The notes under the pieces are model-generated. The model did not search any database, was not told the origin of the DNA, and saw only the letters and a list, made by a program, of their open reading frames with translations. A program made the translations under genes and the position numbers. Positions 8,289 to 16,944 of a stretch of 35,145 nucleotides of DNA are shown here, piece after piece. Origin of the DNA: Treponema sp. (GTDB lineage: Bacteria > Spirochaetota > Spirochaetia > Treponematales > Breznakiellaceae); the NCBI GenBank assembly GCA_031268975.1, contig JAIRWM010000051.1:1-35145 (forward strand). The letters are read 5' to 3'. The stretch's first letter is position 1. The number at the start of each line of letters is the position of its first letter.

Positions 8289-11200
8289 GTGTCATCTCCT
8301 GAATCGAGGGGTACCATCCCGTCTGTCTCTCCCCATTCCATTGAAACCGCCAGTGTTTCAGAAGCGGCATAATCGGAAAAGGTTTCCCAGGCCAGCTTAA
8401 GCCGGGGCGATCCGTAAATGCAAAGGGCTATCCTGTCGGTTACATCAAGGTTCGCCTCTTTCCGGGCGTTTTGTACTCCCCGGACAAGATCCCGTATGTC
8501 GCCTTCCCGGGAAAGCTCTTCGGTAACTTCGGTATCAAGCCCAACGGTAAGCGTTCCTTCGTTAAGCACTTTGAGGCTGGCTTTTTCCAGCCGCCGTATG
8601 TCAAGCTTTTCCGCGGTAATCTCCACCGCCCGGCCGCCGGCGTCAATGGACAGCGCGGCCCCTTCAAGCAGACCCTGTATTTCCGCTTGGCTAAGCTCTT
8701 CTATGCGCCGCGCGGCGGCCTTCATGTCCCTGCCAAGCTCTTTCCCCAGTATTCTGAAATTCGCCTTTGCTTCGTATTCAACAAGATCTTCTTCGTTGTC
8801 CCGAAACACCACGTTTTTGACGTTAAGTTCTTCCTGAATAATGTCTTCCATTTCAAGGAGTACTTTTTTTTCTTCCGGATTCCGCGTTACAAGTTCCACG
8901 GTTTTAAGGGGCTGGCGAACCTTGATGTTATACTGGGAACGCAGCGCCCTGCCCATTGAAACGGCGTGCCGTACCACGGCCATTTTAAACTCCAGCGGCC
9001 TGTCCCGGCGTCCCGCGCGGGAAACGGGAAAATCCTCAAGGTGAACGGACTCACTGTCACAATCGCGCCTGAGATTGCTCCATATCGCGTCCGTGGTAAA
9101 CGGCATGAACGGGGCGGCGACAGCGACAAGTTTTTTCAGCACATCATACAGTGTACCGTACGCTTCGTTTTTGTCGGCGTCTCCACCGGAAACGGCGGTA
9201 TTGCGCCAAAAACGGCGGCGGCTGCGGCGTATGTACCAGTTGTTGAGGAGGTCTATAAATTCCAGAATATGATCAACTGAACGGGAAAGATCATAGGCGT
9301 CAAGGGAAGCTTCCACTTTTTCCGCGAGGTTTTCCGCTTCCGACAAAATCCACTTGTCAAGTGGATTTGACGGCCTTTCCGGCGCGCCGTCCGGCTTGGC
9401 GCCGTCAATGTTCGCGTATGTAACAAAAAAACTGTAGGCGTTCCATATCGGGATGATGATGCCCTTCATCACTTCCCGTACACCTTCGTCGCTGTATTTG
9501 AGATCGTCGGCCTTGACAACCGCGGAATGAACAAGGAAAAGCCTCAAGGCGTCGGCGCCGAAACTGTCCACCACCTCCATCGGGTCCGTATAGTTGCGCA
9601 GACTCTTGCTCATTTTTTTACCGTCGCCCGCCAGAACAAGGCCGGAAACAACGCAGTTTTTAAAAGCGGGTTTTTTGAAAAGCGCCGCGGCGAGAATCGT
9701 CAACGTATAAAACCAGCCCCGGGTTTGATCAAGACCCTCGTTGATAAAATCCGCGGGGAAATTTTTCTCAAAAAATTCCCTGTTTTCAAAAGGATAGTGA
9801 TTTTGTCCGTAAGGCATCGCCCCGGATTCAAACCAGCAGTCAAGCACTTCCGGTACGCGCCGCATAATCCCCCGGCAGTTTTTTTCGCCTCCCCTCCCCT
9901 TTACCGCTTTTGAACAGGGAATGGTGATTTGATCCACAAACTGTTTGTGCAGATCTTCGGGATCGTTTCCCGAAAGTTCTTTCAATTCCGCACGGCTTCC
10001 GACACAGATAATTTTTCCGCAGTCGGGGCATCTCCAGATCGGAAGTGGATTTCCCCAGTACCGGTTCCGGCTTATCGCCCAGTCTCTGGCGCCTTCAAGC
10101 CATTTGCCGAAACGGCCTGTCTTGATATGATCCGGCACCCAGTAAATTTTTGAATTCGCTTCGATCATGTCATTCTTGATCTTCTCAACATTGACAAACC
10201 ATGATCCCACGGCCCGGTAAATAAGCGGACTTCCGCATCTCCAGCAATGGGGATACGCATGCAGTATCTGATCCCGCCTGACAAGCTTTCCTTCCGCCTT
10301 GAGCCGTTCCAGAATCGGCTTGTCTGCGTCTTTTACAAACATCCCCCTGTAGTCGGAAACTTCATCGGTAAAACGGCACTCCGCGTCTATGGGACAGACT
10401 ACCGGAACCCCGGTTCCTTTGAGTACCCTGGCGTCGTCTTCGCCGAAACCCGGCGCGGTATGCACAATGCCCGTCCCGTCTTCCGTGGAAACAAAATCGC
10501 CCGGATAGGTGCGGAATGCGTTTTGTTCGGACGCGGCGGCAAAATACGGGAACAGCGGTTCGTACCTGATCCCCATAATGTCGGCGCCTTTTTTCCGCCA
10601 CAGTATCCGGGGAGCGGCGCCGGAGGGCACGCCGGCAGGGCCGGAAACCGGCTCAGGTTCCCCGTCCGGCGCCGGGGGCAAATTTCTGTAGTAGGCGGAG
10701 AGCCTTGACTCGGCAAGAATATAGCGGTCGCTGCCGTCCTGAACCAGCACATAACCAATATCCGGCCCGATTGTCAGGGCCAGATTGGACGGCAGCGTCC
10801 AGGGGGTTGTGGTCCAGGCAAGAAGATAGGCGGCGCCTCCGGCCCCTTCCGCAAGATCCGCAGGTTCGGTCGCCCGCGCCGCCGGGCTGCCGGGAACAAC
10901 GCCGGTTACCTTAAAGCGCACCGTAATGGCCGGATCGTGAACATCCTTAAAACCGCCGAGGTTAAGTTCGTGGTTTGAAAGCACCGTCGCGCAGCGGGGA
11001 CAATACGGGAGAATGTAGTGGCCTTCGTAGAGGAGGCCCTTTTCCCAAAGGGACGCCATAATATGCCAAATGGTCTCCATGTAGTCCCTGTCCATGGTCT
11101 TGTAGTCGTTGTCAAAATCCACCCAGCGGCCCAGGCGGTTAATCACCCTTCTCCATTCACCGACATAACGAAGCACCGAAGCGCGACAGGCGTCGTTGAA

Positions 11201-11545
11201 CCGGGCGATGCCGTACTTTTCAATGTCGGTCTTTGAGTTAAGCCCCAGTTCCTTTTCGATGAGGGTTTCAACCGGCAGGCCGTGACAGTCCCATCCAAAG
11301 CGCCGCTCCACATGGAAACCTTTCATGGTTTTATACCGGGGAATAATATCTTTTATCGTAGACGGCACAAAATGGCCGAAATGGGGCATTCCCGTCGCAA
11401 ACGGAGGGCCGTCGTAAAACACAAAATCCCGCCTGCCTTCCCGCTGCTCAACACTTTTTTCAAAAATACGATTCTGTTTCCAGAACGAAAGAATATCTTC
11501 TTCCAGTTTGGGAAACTTTACCTTGGGATCAACCGGCTTATACAC
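8261..11545 (-). CDS. ileS: Isoleucine--tRNA ligase, type 2 (eukaryote-like)
   Basis: 1094 aa class Ia synthetase that charges tRNA-Ile with isoleucine. HIGH-type motif HFGH (residues 55-58, in GMPHFGHFVPST) and KMSKS (GDGKKMSKSLRNY). The editing domain contains WTTTPWTLPSN and GTGIVHTAPGFGEDD. Length and the FYDGPPFATGMPHFGH sequence fit the type 2 group, which in known bacteria is naturally tolerant of mupirocin; this last is family knowledge, not seen here. Start is GTG 11545 with GGAGG 5 nt upstream. It lies 24 nt after the HAD phosphatase gene and heads a run with a lipoprotein and two zinc-ribbon proteins. Confidence 0.96.
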   Translation of the reverse strand: MYKPVDPKVKFPKLEEDILSFWKQNRIFEKSVEQREGRRDFVFYDGPPFATGMPHFGHFVPSTIKDIIPRYKTMKGFHVERRFGWDCHGLPVETLIEKELGLNSKTDIEKYGIARFNDACRASVLRYVGEWRRVINRLGRWVDFDNDYKTMDRDYMETIWHIMASLWEKGLLYEGHYILPYCPRCATVLSNHELNLGGFKDVHDPAITVRFKVTGVVPGSPAARATEPADLAEGAGGAAYLLAWTTTPWTLPSNLALTIGPDIGYVLVQDGSDRYILAESRLSAYYRNLPPAPDGEPEPVSGPAGVPSGAAPRILWRKKGADIMGIRYEPLFPYFAAASEQNAFRTYPGDFVSTEDGTGIVHTAPGFGEDDARVLKGTGVPVVCPIDAECRFTDEVSDYRGMFVKDADKPILERLKAEGKLVRRDQILHAYPHCWRCGSPLIYRAVGSWFVNVEKIKNDMIEANSKIYWVPDHIKTGRFGKWLEGARDWAISRNRYWGNPLPIWRCPDCGKIICVGSRAELKELSGNDPEDLHKQFVDQITIPCSKAVKGRGGEKNCRGIMRRVPEVLDCWFESGAMPYGQNHYPFENREFFEKNFPADFINEGLDQTRGWFYTLTILAAALFKKPAFKNCVVSGLVLAGDGKKMSKSLRNYTDPMEVVDSFGADALRLFLVHSAVVKADDLKYSDEGVREVMKGIIIPIWNAYSFFVTYANIDGAKPDGAPERPSNPLDKWILSEAENLAEKVEASLDAYDLSRSVDHILEFIDLLNNWYIRRSRRRFWRNTAVSGGDADKNEAYGTLYDVLKKLVAVAAPFMPFTTDAIWSNLRRDCDSESVHLEDFPVSRAGRRDRPLEFKMAVVRHAVSMGRALRSQYNIKVRQPLKTVELVTRNPEEKKVLLEMEDIIQEELNVKNVVFRDNEEDLVEYEAKANFRILGKELGRDMKAAARRIEELSQAEIQGLLEGAALSIDAGGRAVEITAEKLDIRRLEKASLKVLNEGTLTVGLDTEVTEELSREGDIRDLVRGVQNARKEANLDVTDRIALCIYGSPRLKLAWETFSDYAASETLAVSMEWGETDGMVPLDSGDDTWYVKIAKS

Positions 11546-11569
11546 ACATTCCTCCAGAACAAACTATAC

Positions 11570-12322
11570 CTAACAAAGCCCCAGGTGTTCCAGCGCCCGG
11601 ACTATGCCCCCTTTTCCGCAGGGAGCGCTGACCCAGTCCGCCGCCGCCTTGAGTCTGTCGCAGGCGTTTCCCACGGCTATACCGGTGCCGGCAAAGCTAA
11701 CCATGTCAAGATCGTTTTCGCTGTCGCCTATGGCGACGCAGTCTTCACGGGTCAGGGAAAGCGCGTCAAGCACGGTTCGCATGCCCCCGGACTTGCTTTC
11801 TCCCTTGAGAAAACAGTCGTAATGGGGAATTTGATCATACAGGTCAAAAAACCGTTCCAGAAACAACCGTGTTTTGCCGTCGATTGTCTTATCCACGGTC
11901 ATCATGGAAATATCCGCGTCCGGATATTTCCCGGCAAAATCGTCCTTTTCCGTTATCTCGATATAGCCGGATCTGTTGACGCAGTACGTCGCCCGTTCTC
12001 CCTGAAACGTACAGTGTTTGCCGTTCTCCAGGAACAGGGCGCTTACCCCGCAAAGAACATCCACCGGCGCCGACTTCCGGTAAAGGACTTTTTCACCCAA
12101 GCGGACATACACCCCGCCGCCCGCCACGCTTCCGTCAAAACACGGAACGTCCCGCACTTTTGGGGGGATGTTGGCAAAGCCCCTGCCCGTACAGATAAAA
12201 AAGGCATGCCCCGCGCGCCGGGCCTTTTCAATTCCGTTAATATCATCGTCAAAGGGGCCGCCGTCTTTTGTGATAATCGTGCCGTCAATGTCGAGAAAAA
12301 TTGCTTTGCGTCTGTCTTTCAT
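11570..12322 (-). CDS. Cof-type HAD-IIB phosphatase
   Basis: 250 aa. HAD motif I IFLDIDGT (D11, D13), motif II CTGRG, motif III Lys in FLKGESKSGG, motif IV AIGDSENDLDM, with a C2-type cap between motifs II and III: the Cof / sugar-phosphatase subfamily, which hydrolyses small phosphorylated metabolites such as sugar phosphates or FMN-type compounds. Substrate unknown. It is the first gene of the ileS operon; only 36 nt separate its ATG from the divergent rRNA methyltransferase gene. The ribosome site (GGGAA) is weak. Confidence 0.88.
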   Translation of the reverse strand: MKDRRKAIFLDIDGTIITKDGGPFDDDINGIEKARRAGHAFFICTGRGFANIPPKVRDVPCFDGSVAGGGVYVRLGEKVLYRKSAPVDVLCGVSALFLENGKHCTFQGERATYCVNRSGYIEITEKDDFAGKYPDADISMMTVDKTIDGKTRLFLERFFDLYDQIPHYDCFLKGESKSGGMRTVLDALSLTREDCVAIGDSENDLDMVSFAGTGIAVGNACDRLKAAADWVSAPCGKGGIVRALEHLGLC

Positions 12323-12338
12323 AAAGGGTTCCCGCCAT

Positions 12339-12346
12339 TGTATACT
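12339..12346. promoter_or_regulatory. Possible overlapping divergent -10 elements
   Basis: The 36-nt gap between the HAD gene and the methyltransferase contains TGTATACT, giving TATACT at 12341-12346 on the plus strand and TATACA at 12344-12339 on the minus strand. Neither has a good -35. The plus version would leave a leader of only about 6 nt. Weak evidence. Confidence 0.25.
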
Positions 12347-12358
12347 TTTTTTTGATTT

Positions 12359-13378
12359 ATGGCGAGAACCGAAACCCAGGCCGATATGTTTGCGAACCGC
12401 CTTTTAAAACGGCAAAAACACCTGAAAAAGTGGGCCCGCCGCACCGGCGCGGGGGCGTATCTTCTCTACGACAGGGACATTCCCGAAGTCCCCCTGAAAG
12501 TGGAATATTACCCCTCCTCCGATCCGGGACCGGGCGGCGCGCTGGGTATGTCGCTTTACAGGCGGCCGTATGAAAAAGGCGAAGATGATGAAAACGCATG
12601 GCTTGAGGCGATGAAAGCCGCCGCGGCTTCCGCGCTGTGCCTTGACCCGGCGGACATTTTTCTCCGCATGAGGGAACGGCAGCGCGGCCCGGCGCAGTAC
12701 GGCCGGCTTTCGGATACAGGCGCGCGTGCCACGCGGGAGGTGCGCGAGTACGGCATCCGTTACCGGGTAAACCTTTCCGCTTACCTGGACACGGGGCTTT
12801 TTCTTGACAGACGCCTCTTCCGTGCCCGTATCCGGTCAGAGGCGGCCGGGCTGCGAATACTCAACCTGTTCTGCTATACCGCCTCCCTTTCTGTGGCGGC
12901 CGCGGCGGGCGGAGCGGCACGGGTGGACTCCGTTGATCTTTCCAACACCTATCTTGACCGGGCGCGGGAAAATTTCGCCGTCAACGGCCTGTATCCCCAA
13001 AAGGAAGAACCGTTTCGTTTTATCCGCGCGGACGCGCTCAAGTTTATTGACGGCGCAAAAGGCCGCGCCTGGGACATGATCATCCTCGATCCGCCGGCGT
13101 TCTCAAATTCAAAAAGCATGATGTCCGACTTTGACCTGAAGCGCGACCACCCCGTCCTTGTTTCCCGCTGCCTCCGTCTGCTGGAAGACGGCGGGACGCT
13201 GTACCTCAGCGCCGCCGTTAACGGTTTTAAACTGAACGGGGAAAAGCTGAGCCCCGGGCCGCGGGGAAGAAATGTCGACATTGAAGACATTACGGAAAAA
13301 CTCAGGGACGAAGACTTTACCGGCAGACGAATCCCGGCGACATACCGGATCACCCGGCGGCCGCCGGTTCGGGGCTGA
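12359..13378 (+). CDS. rlmK: Stand-alone RlmK-type 23S rRNA (guanine-N7) methyltransferase
   Basis: 339 aa class I SAM-dependent methyltransferase. It matches, in order, the C-terminal half of E. coli RlmL (RlmKL), the part that makes m7G2069 in 23S rRNA: MFANRLLKRQKHLKKWAR, LYDRDIPE, RERQRGPAQY, VNLSAYLDTGLFLDRR, LNLFCYTASLSVAA (motif I), SVDLSNTYLDRARENF, ILDPPAFSNSK (catalytic motif) and DGGTLYLS. The RlmL half with its THUMP domain is missing, so this is an unfused RlmK. ATG 12359 has no clear Shine-Dalgarno; an alternative ATG at 12386 would begin exactly at MFANR. Related RlmI-type enzymes are the main alternative, but the RLYD and YLDTGLFLDHR-like blocks favour RlmK. Confidence 0.85.
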   Translation: MARTETQADMFANRLLKRQKHLKKWARRTGAGAYLLYDRDIPEVPLKVEYYPSSDPGPGGALGMSLYRRPYEKGEDDENAWLEAMKAAAASALCLDPADIFLRMRERQRGPAQYGRLSDTGARATREVREYGIRYRVNLSAYLDTGLFLDRRLFRARIRSEAAGLRILNLFCYTASLSVAAAAGGAARVDSVDLSNTYLDRARENFAVNGLYPQKEEPFRFIRADALKFIDGAKGRAWDMIILDPPAFSNSKSMMSDFDLKRDHPVLVSRCLRLLEDGGTLYLSAAVNGFKLNGEKLSPGPRGRNVDIEDITEKLRDEDFTGRRIPATYRITRRPPVRG

Positions 13379-13380
13379 AC

Positions 13381-13407
13381 GCCGCCTGAGCACGGCGGCC
13401 GCTTTTT
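13381..13407 (+). terminator. Rho-independent terminator of the rRNA methyltransferase gene
   Basis: GCCGCC and GGCGGC form a 6-bp GC stem with a 7-nt loop, followed by CGC and five T. It begins 3 nt after the stop codon. Confidence 0.55.
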
Positions 13408-13436
13408 GGGGCGGCCTTTCCGCACGGGCGCGGCCT

Positions 13437-13646
13437 TTATCCGGGTTCTTTGATGTTGTACTTCCGGCGGAACCGTTCTATGCGTCCGGCGGTATCGACA
13501 AGTTTCTGCTTGCCGGTAAAGAACGGATGGCAGGCGGAACAAATTTCTACCTTTACGTCCTTTACGGTGGAACGGGTCTGGATAACATTCCCGCAGGCGC
13601 AGGTTATTGTCGTTTCTTCATATTTTGGATGAATCTTGTCTTTCAT
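13437..13646 (-). CDS. rpmE: 50S ribosomal protein L31 (zinc-binding type)
   Basis: 69 aa, normal length. MKDKIHPKY start and the cysteine pattern C16-A-C18 ... C36-S-A-C39-HPF of the zinc-containing L31 type, then [18 protein letters not shown]. It follows rho by 17 nt with its own GAGAGGA site and is the last gene of the HU-to-L31 operon. The rho-rpmE order is common in spirochaetes and many other bacteria. Confidence 0.96.
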   Translation of the reverse strand: MKDKIHPKYEETTITCACGNVIQTRSTVKDVKVEICSACHPFFTGKQKLVDTAGRIERFRRKYNIKEPG

Positions 13647-13663
13647 GGTAATCCTCTCTATCG

Positions 13664-15301
13664 TTAATCCACCCCGGCCACGCCGGTATTCATGGATCGC
13701 AGGAACGCTTCATTATTCTTGCTTTTCTTCATTCTGTCAACCAGGAGTTCGATGATCTCAATATCGTCCATGGGGTTGAGAACCTTGCGGAGCACCCAAA
13801 TTTTCTGGATCGCTTCTTCGGTAAGGAGAAGTTCTTCTTTTCTTGTGCCGGATTTTTTGATGTTGATTGAAGGGAAAAGCCTCCTGTCGGAAATCCGCCT
13901 GTCCAGGTTAATTTCCAGGTTGCCGGTACCCTTGAATTCCTCAAAAATCACTTCGTCCATGCGGCTGCCGGTCTCGATAAGGGCCGTTGAAATGATCGTA
14001 AGGCTGCCGCCTTCCTCGATATTCCGCGCCGCGCCGAAAAAGCGCTTGGGCTTGTGCAGGGCGTTACTGTCAACGCCGCCGGAAAGAATCTTGCCCGAAG
14101 CGGGAACGGTCTGGTTGTACGCCCGCGCCAGGCGGGTTATGGAGTCAAGGAGAATCACCACGTCTTTTTTGTGTTCGACAAGGCGCTTTGCCTTTTCCAG
14201 TACCATTTCCGTAACCTGAACATGCCGGGACGCCTGTTCGTCAAATGTCGAAGAAATTACCTCCGCGCGCACCGTCCGTTCCATGTCGGTTACTTCTTCC
14301 GGCCGTTCGTCAATAAGCAGCACGATAAGGTACACTTCCGGATGATTCTGGGTAATGGCGTTGGCGATCTTCTGCATCATAATCGTCTTTCCCGTCCTTG
14401 GGGGCGCGACGATAAGCGCGCGCTGGCCTTTGCCGATGGGACAAAACAGATTGATAATCCGTTCGGAAACGCCCTCGGTAACGGTTTCAAGGTTCAGTTT
14501 TTCGTTGGGATACAGGGGGGTAAGGTTGTCAAACGGTATGCGGTTTTGGGCGACGGTAGGATCGTCGTAGTTCACCGTCTCTACCCGGAGCATCGCGAAA
14601 AACCGTTCCTGTTCTTTCGGACTGCGGATTTGGCCGTAAACCGTATCGCCTGTTTTGAGGGCAAAAAGCCGTATCTGGCTTGGGCTTATGTAAATGTCGT
14701 CCGGGCCGGGCAGATAGGAATTCTGGGGACTCCGCAGAAAGCCATAACCGTCGGGAAGAATTTCAAGCGAACCGTAGGCGTAAATAATGCCGCCGCGTTC
14801 AGTGTGGGCTTTGAGTATGGAAAAGATGATCTCCTGCTTTTTCAGGGCCATCATATCCTCATGGGTGATGTTGTAATTCGCCGCAAGTTCCCGCAAATCC
14901 ACCATGTTAAGCCGGATAAGCTCGTTTATGGAAAGCCTGGGCTTGCCGTTGTCTTCCCCGGCTCTGGGCTCCGGTTTGCCGTAAATGTCCGGCATGGAAG
15001 GAAGCTTCGGCAGCCCTCCGTTAAAAGTCCGCGCGGGGGCGGAACTTTCCCCGCCCGGGGCCTCGGAATCTTCGCGGGCAGCGTCTTTAGCGGCGGTTTC
15101 CCGGATAGTGTCTCTCGCGCTGTCCGCGCCGCTCCTGCCGCGGGAATCTCCGGCGGCGGCCTGACGGGGCCGCGCCCTGATCACCACTTTCCCGTTGGGA
15201 CGATCTTCCCCGTCAAACAGCCTCCCTTCCGAAGCCTCCCCACCCTGCCTAATTACATCGTCCCCGGATTTTACCGCGCGGGGTTTCCTCACATAGGCCA
15301 T
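13664..15301 (-). CDS. rho: Transcription termination factor Rho
   Basis: 545 aa hexameric RNA-dependent ATPase that ends transcription at Rho sites. The first 120 residues are a charged, low-complexity extension. Then come the N-terminal Rho domain ([19 protein letters not shown]), the RNA-binding cold-shock fold ([20 protein letters not shown]), Walker [13 protein letters not shown], Walker [17 protein letters not shown], the Q/R-loop GKILSGGVD, and the conserved end ([12 protein letters not shown]). I chose ATG 15301, not the TTG one codon upstream: it shares one base with the cinA-type stop (TGATG) and has GGAG 8 nt upstream. Confidence 0.97.
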   Translation of the reverse strand: MAYVRKPRAVKSGDDVIRQGGEASEGRLFDGEDRPNGKVVIRARPRQAAAGDSRGRSGADSARDTIRETAAKDAAREDSEAPGGESSAPARTFNGGLPKLPSMPDIYGKPEPRAGEDNGKPRLSINELIRLNMVDLRELAANYNITHEDMMALKKQEIIFSILKAHTERGGIIYAYGSLEILPDGYGFLRSPQNSYLPGPDDIYISPSQIRLFALKTGDTVYGQIRSPKEQERFFAMLRVETVNYDDPTVAQNRIPFDNLTPLYPNEKLNLETVTEGVSERIINLFCPIGKGQRALIVAPPRTGKTIMMQKIANAITQNHPEVYLIVLLIDERPEEVTDMERTVRAEVISSTFDEQASRHVQVTEMVLEKAKRLVEHKKDVVILLDSITRLARAYNQTVPASGKILSGGVDSNALHKPKRFFGAARNIEEGGSLTIISTALIETGSRMDEVIFEEFKGTGNLEINLDRRISDRRLFPSINIKKSGTRKEELLLTEEAIQKIWVLRKVLNPMDDIEIIELLVDRMKKSKNNEAFLRSMNTGVAGVD

Positions 15302-15825
15302 CAAAAAAACTCCTGTACTTGTTTCAGTATTTGATTAACGGCTTCCAAAGCCGCGTTATTACGCAGTTCGTTACGGGAACCGGTTAAATGAAAAATCACC
15401 GTCTGTACCGGGCCGTTTTTCAGGGCTGTCCCCACCCAGACGGTCCCGACCGGCACCCCGGAGAGGTCTCCTTCCGGCCCCGCAAGTCCCGTTACCGAAA
15501 CAGCCGCGTCCGCGCCGCTTTTTCCAAGCGCGCCTTCGGCCATTGCCGCGGCTGTTTCGGCGCTGACAAGGCCGTACTTGCCAAGGATTCCGCCGGACAC
15601 CCCAAGCATGTTTATCTTCGCTTCGGGGGTATAACACACAAAGCTTCCCCAAAAAACCCCTGACGCTCCCGGAACCCGGACGATTCTGTCGGCGACCAGC
15701 CCCCCCGTACAGGATTCCGCCGCCGCGAGCAGCAGCGCTTTTTCCCGCAAAAGGGCGACAAGGACTTCTTCGCCGCTTCGCCCGTTGGCAGCGGGCTCTT
15801 TTGCAATGGTACCGGGGCTAACCAT
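15301..15825 (-). CDS. pncC: CinA C-terminal-domain protein (nicotinamide-nucleotide amidase)
   Basis: 174 aa. CinA_C domain alone: [19 protein letters not shown], the active-site SCTGG block, [32 protein letters not shown] and [10 protein letters not shown]. Enzymes of this family deamidate nicotinamide mononucleotide to nicotinate mononucleotide in NAD salvage. The N-terminal MoCF/COG1058 domain of full CinA is absent, as in PncC (YgaD). It overlaps bactofilin by 8 nt upstream and rho by 1 nt downstream. Confidence 0.92.
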   Translation of the reverse strand: MVSPGTIAKEPAANGRSGEEVLVALLREKALLLAAAESCTGGLVADRIVRVPGASGVFWGSFVCYTPEAKINMLGVSGGILGKYGLVSAETAAAMAEGALGKSGADAAVSVTGLAGPEGDLSGVPVGTVWVGTALKNGPVQTVIFHLTGSRNELRNNAALEAVNQILKQVQEFF

Positions 15826-16237
15826 TATTTCTTTTTAAATCGGCCCGTATCTCTTCTACGGGGCGGGAAAATATTTCAACCTCCCGTTCCGTTCCGGTCA
15901 TGCTGCACTGGCCCTCAAAAAGAACCCCGTCGGCTATGCGGAGCCTGCCGGCGGAAACATCGCCTTTAAGGCTTGATCCGGGTAAAAGGTCAATTTTATC
16001 CACGGCCCGCACCTGTCCCGACACGGCGCCGTAAACCGTAAGGGAACTGACCGAAATATGATCGGCTTCAACTACCGCGCCCTTGTCCACGACAAGCGCT
16101 CCGGTCGCTTCAATGGAACCTTTGAATTTTCCCTGTATACAGAGCGTTTCCCTGAATTTAAGGAAACCGTCAAAACTCGTTGTGCTTCCAAGAACAATAA
16201 ACTTTGAAGCGCTTTTTCCTTTCCTGATCTTCGACAT
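15818..16237 (-). CDS. Bactofilin (polymer-forming cytoskeletal protein)
   Basis: 139 aa. Bactofilin (DUF583) beta-helix core: STTSFDGFLKFRETLCIQGKFKGSI, then regular 16-20-residue turns such as GALVVDKGAVVEADHISVS and LTVYGAVSGQVRAVDKIDL. Bactofilins self-assemble without nucleotide into filaments at the inner membrane and shape the cell; in several bacteria they guide wall-modifying enzymes. Short polar N- and C-terminal tails flank the core. ATG 16237 shares one base with the stop of the upstream response regulator (TAATG), so the two are coupled. Confidence 0.93.
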   Translation of the reverse strand: MSKIRKGKSASKFIVLGSTTSFDGFLKFRETLCIQGKFKGSIEATGALVVDKGAVVEADHISVSSLTVYGAVSGQVRAVDKIDLLPGSSLKGDVSAGRLRIADGVLFEGQCSMTGTEREVEIFSRPVEEIRADLKRNNG

Positions 16238-16944
16238 TACGATTCCCGCGGAGAGCTGCGTATTTGATCTTCCAGTACAGAAAGCCCTATTTCATTTTTC
16301 TTGAGATTTTCCCATTCGGCCATGGTACGTTCTACCCGGGCGTCAAGTCCGGCTATGTGCTTCCTGACAACCTGACTCTTTTTTCTAAGACTGTCAAGAA
16401 GGGCCGGCAAATCTTTTTCGCCGACGCTGTCCGGAGAAATATTTTTTATGGCCAGATCAAGATCGTCCATGCCCGCGATAAACTGGGCCACATCGCCTTT
16501 AAGCTCCGCGCTCATTTCCTCCGCCAGATTAAGCCGGGACTCCCTGGCCACTATCTGGGCAAACAGTTCCCGGTTCCGGAGCACCGCCCGTATTCTGGCA
16601 AGAACCTCGGAAAAATTAAAAGGTTTGGTGATATAATCATCCACGCCCATTTCAAACCCTTCAACTTTGTCTTTGACATCGTCAAGGGCGGAAAGCATGA
16701 TAATCGGAATTTCCCGGTATTTCGGATCCGATTTGAGTGTTTTTGTAAGCTCCCAGCCGGACATCCTGGGCATAACATTGTCCAGGAGGATAAGATCGGG
16801 AAAAAACTTTTTGACCTTTTCAAGGCCTTCGACGCCGTTTTCCGCTTTCTCAACCACAAAACCCAGTTTCGAGAGCATTACGTCGAAGAATTCCGCGTTA
16901 ATGGTTTCATCATCAATAATGAGTATCTTCCTGCGGGTATTCAT
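16237..16944 (-). CDS. Response regulator with a helical output region, no DNA-binding domain
   Basis: 235 aa. Receiver domain with D11-D12, phospho-acceptor D55 (LILLDNVMPRMSGWE), S85 and K107 (YITKPF). Residues 120-235 are predicted helical and charged (SRLNLAEEMSAELKGDV, LDSLRKKSQVVRKHIAGL), with no winged helix, GGDEF or HD motif, so output is probably by protein contact. I chose ATG 16944: AAGGAA lies just upstream, the receiver starts 6 residues later, and it forms a 4-nt ATGA overlap with lnt. A longer reading begins inside lnt and has no family match. No partner kinase is in the window. Confidence 0.9.
   Translation of the reverse strand: MNTRRKILIIDDETINAEFFDVMLSKLGFVVEKAENGVEGLEKVKKFFPDLILLDNVMPRMSGWELTKTLKSDPKYREIPIIMLSALDDVKDKVEGFEMGVDDYITKPFNFSEVLARIRAVLRNRELFAQIVARESRLNLAEEMSAELKGDVAQFIAGMDDLDLAIKNISPDSVGEKDLPALLDSLRKKSQVVRKHIAGLDARVERTMAEWENLKKNEIGLSVLEDQIRSSPRES

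Noticed and set aside
14054-15334. Long plus-strand ORF of 426 codons
   Set aside because: Antisense to rho, whose motifs are complete; a shadow of GC-rich codon use. The same applies to 24330-25520 and 11282-12355, antisense to the JAB-DinG and the HAD/ileS genes.
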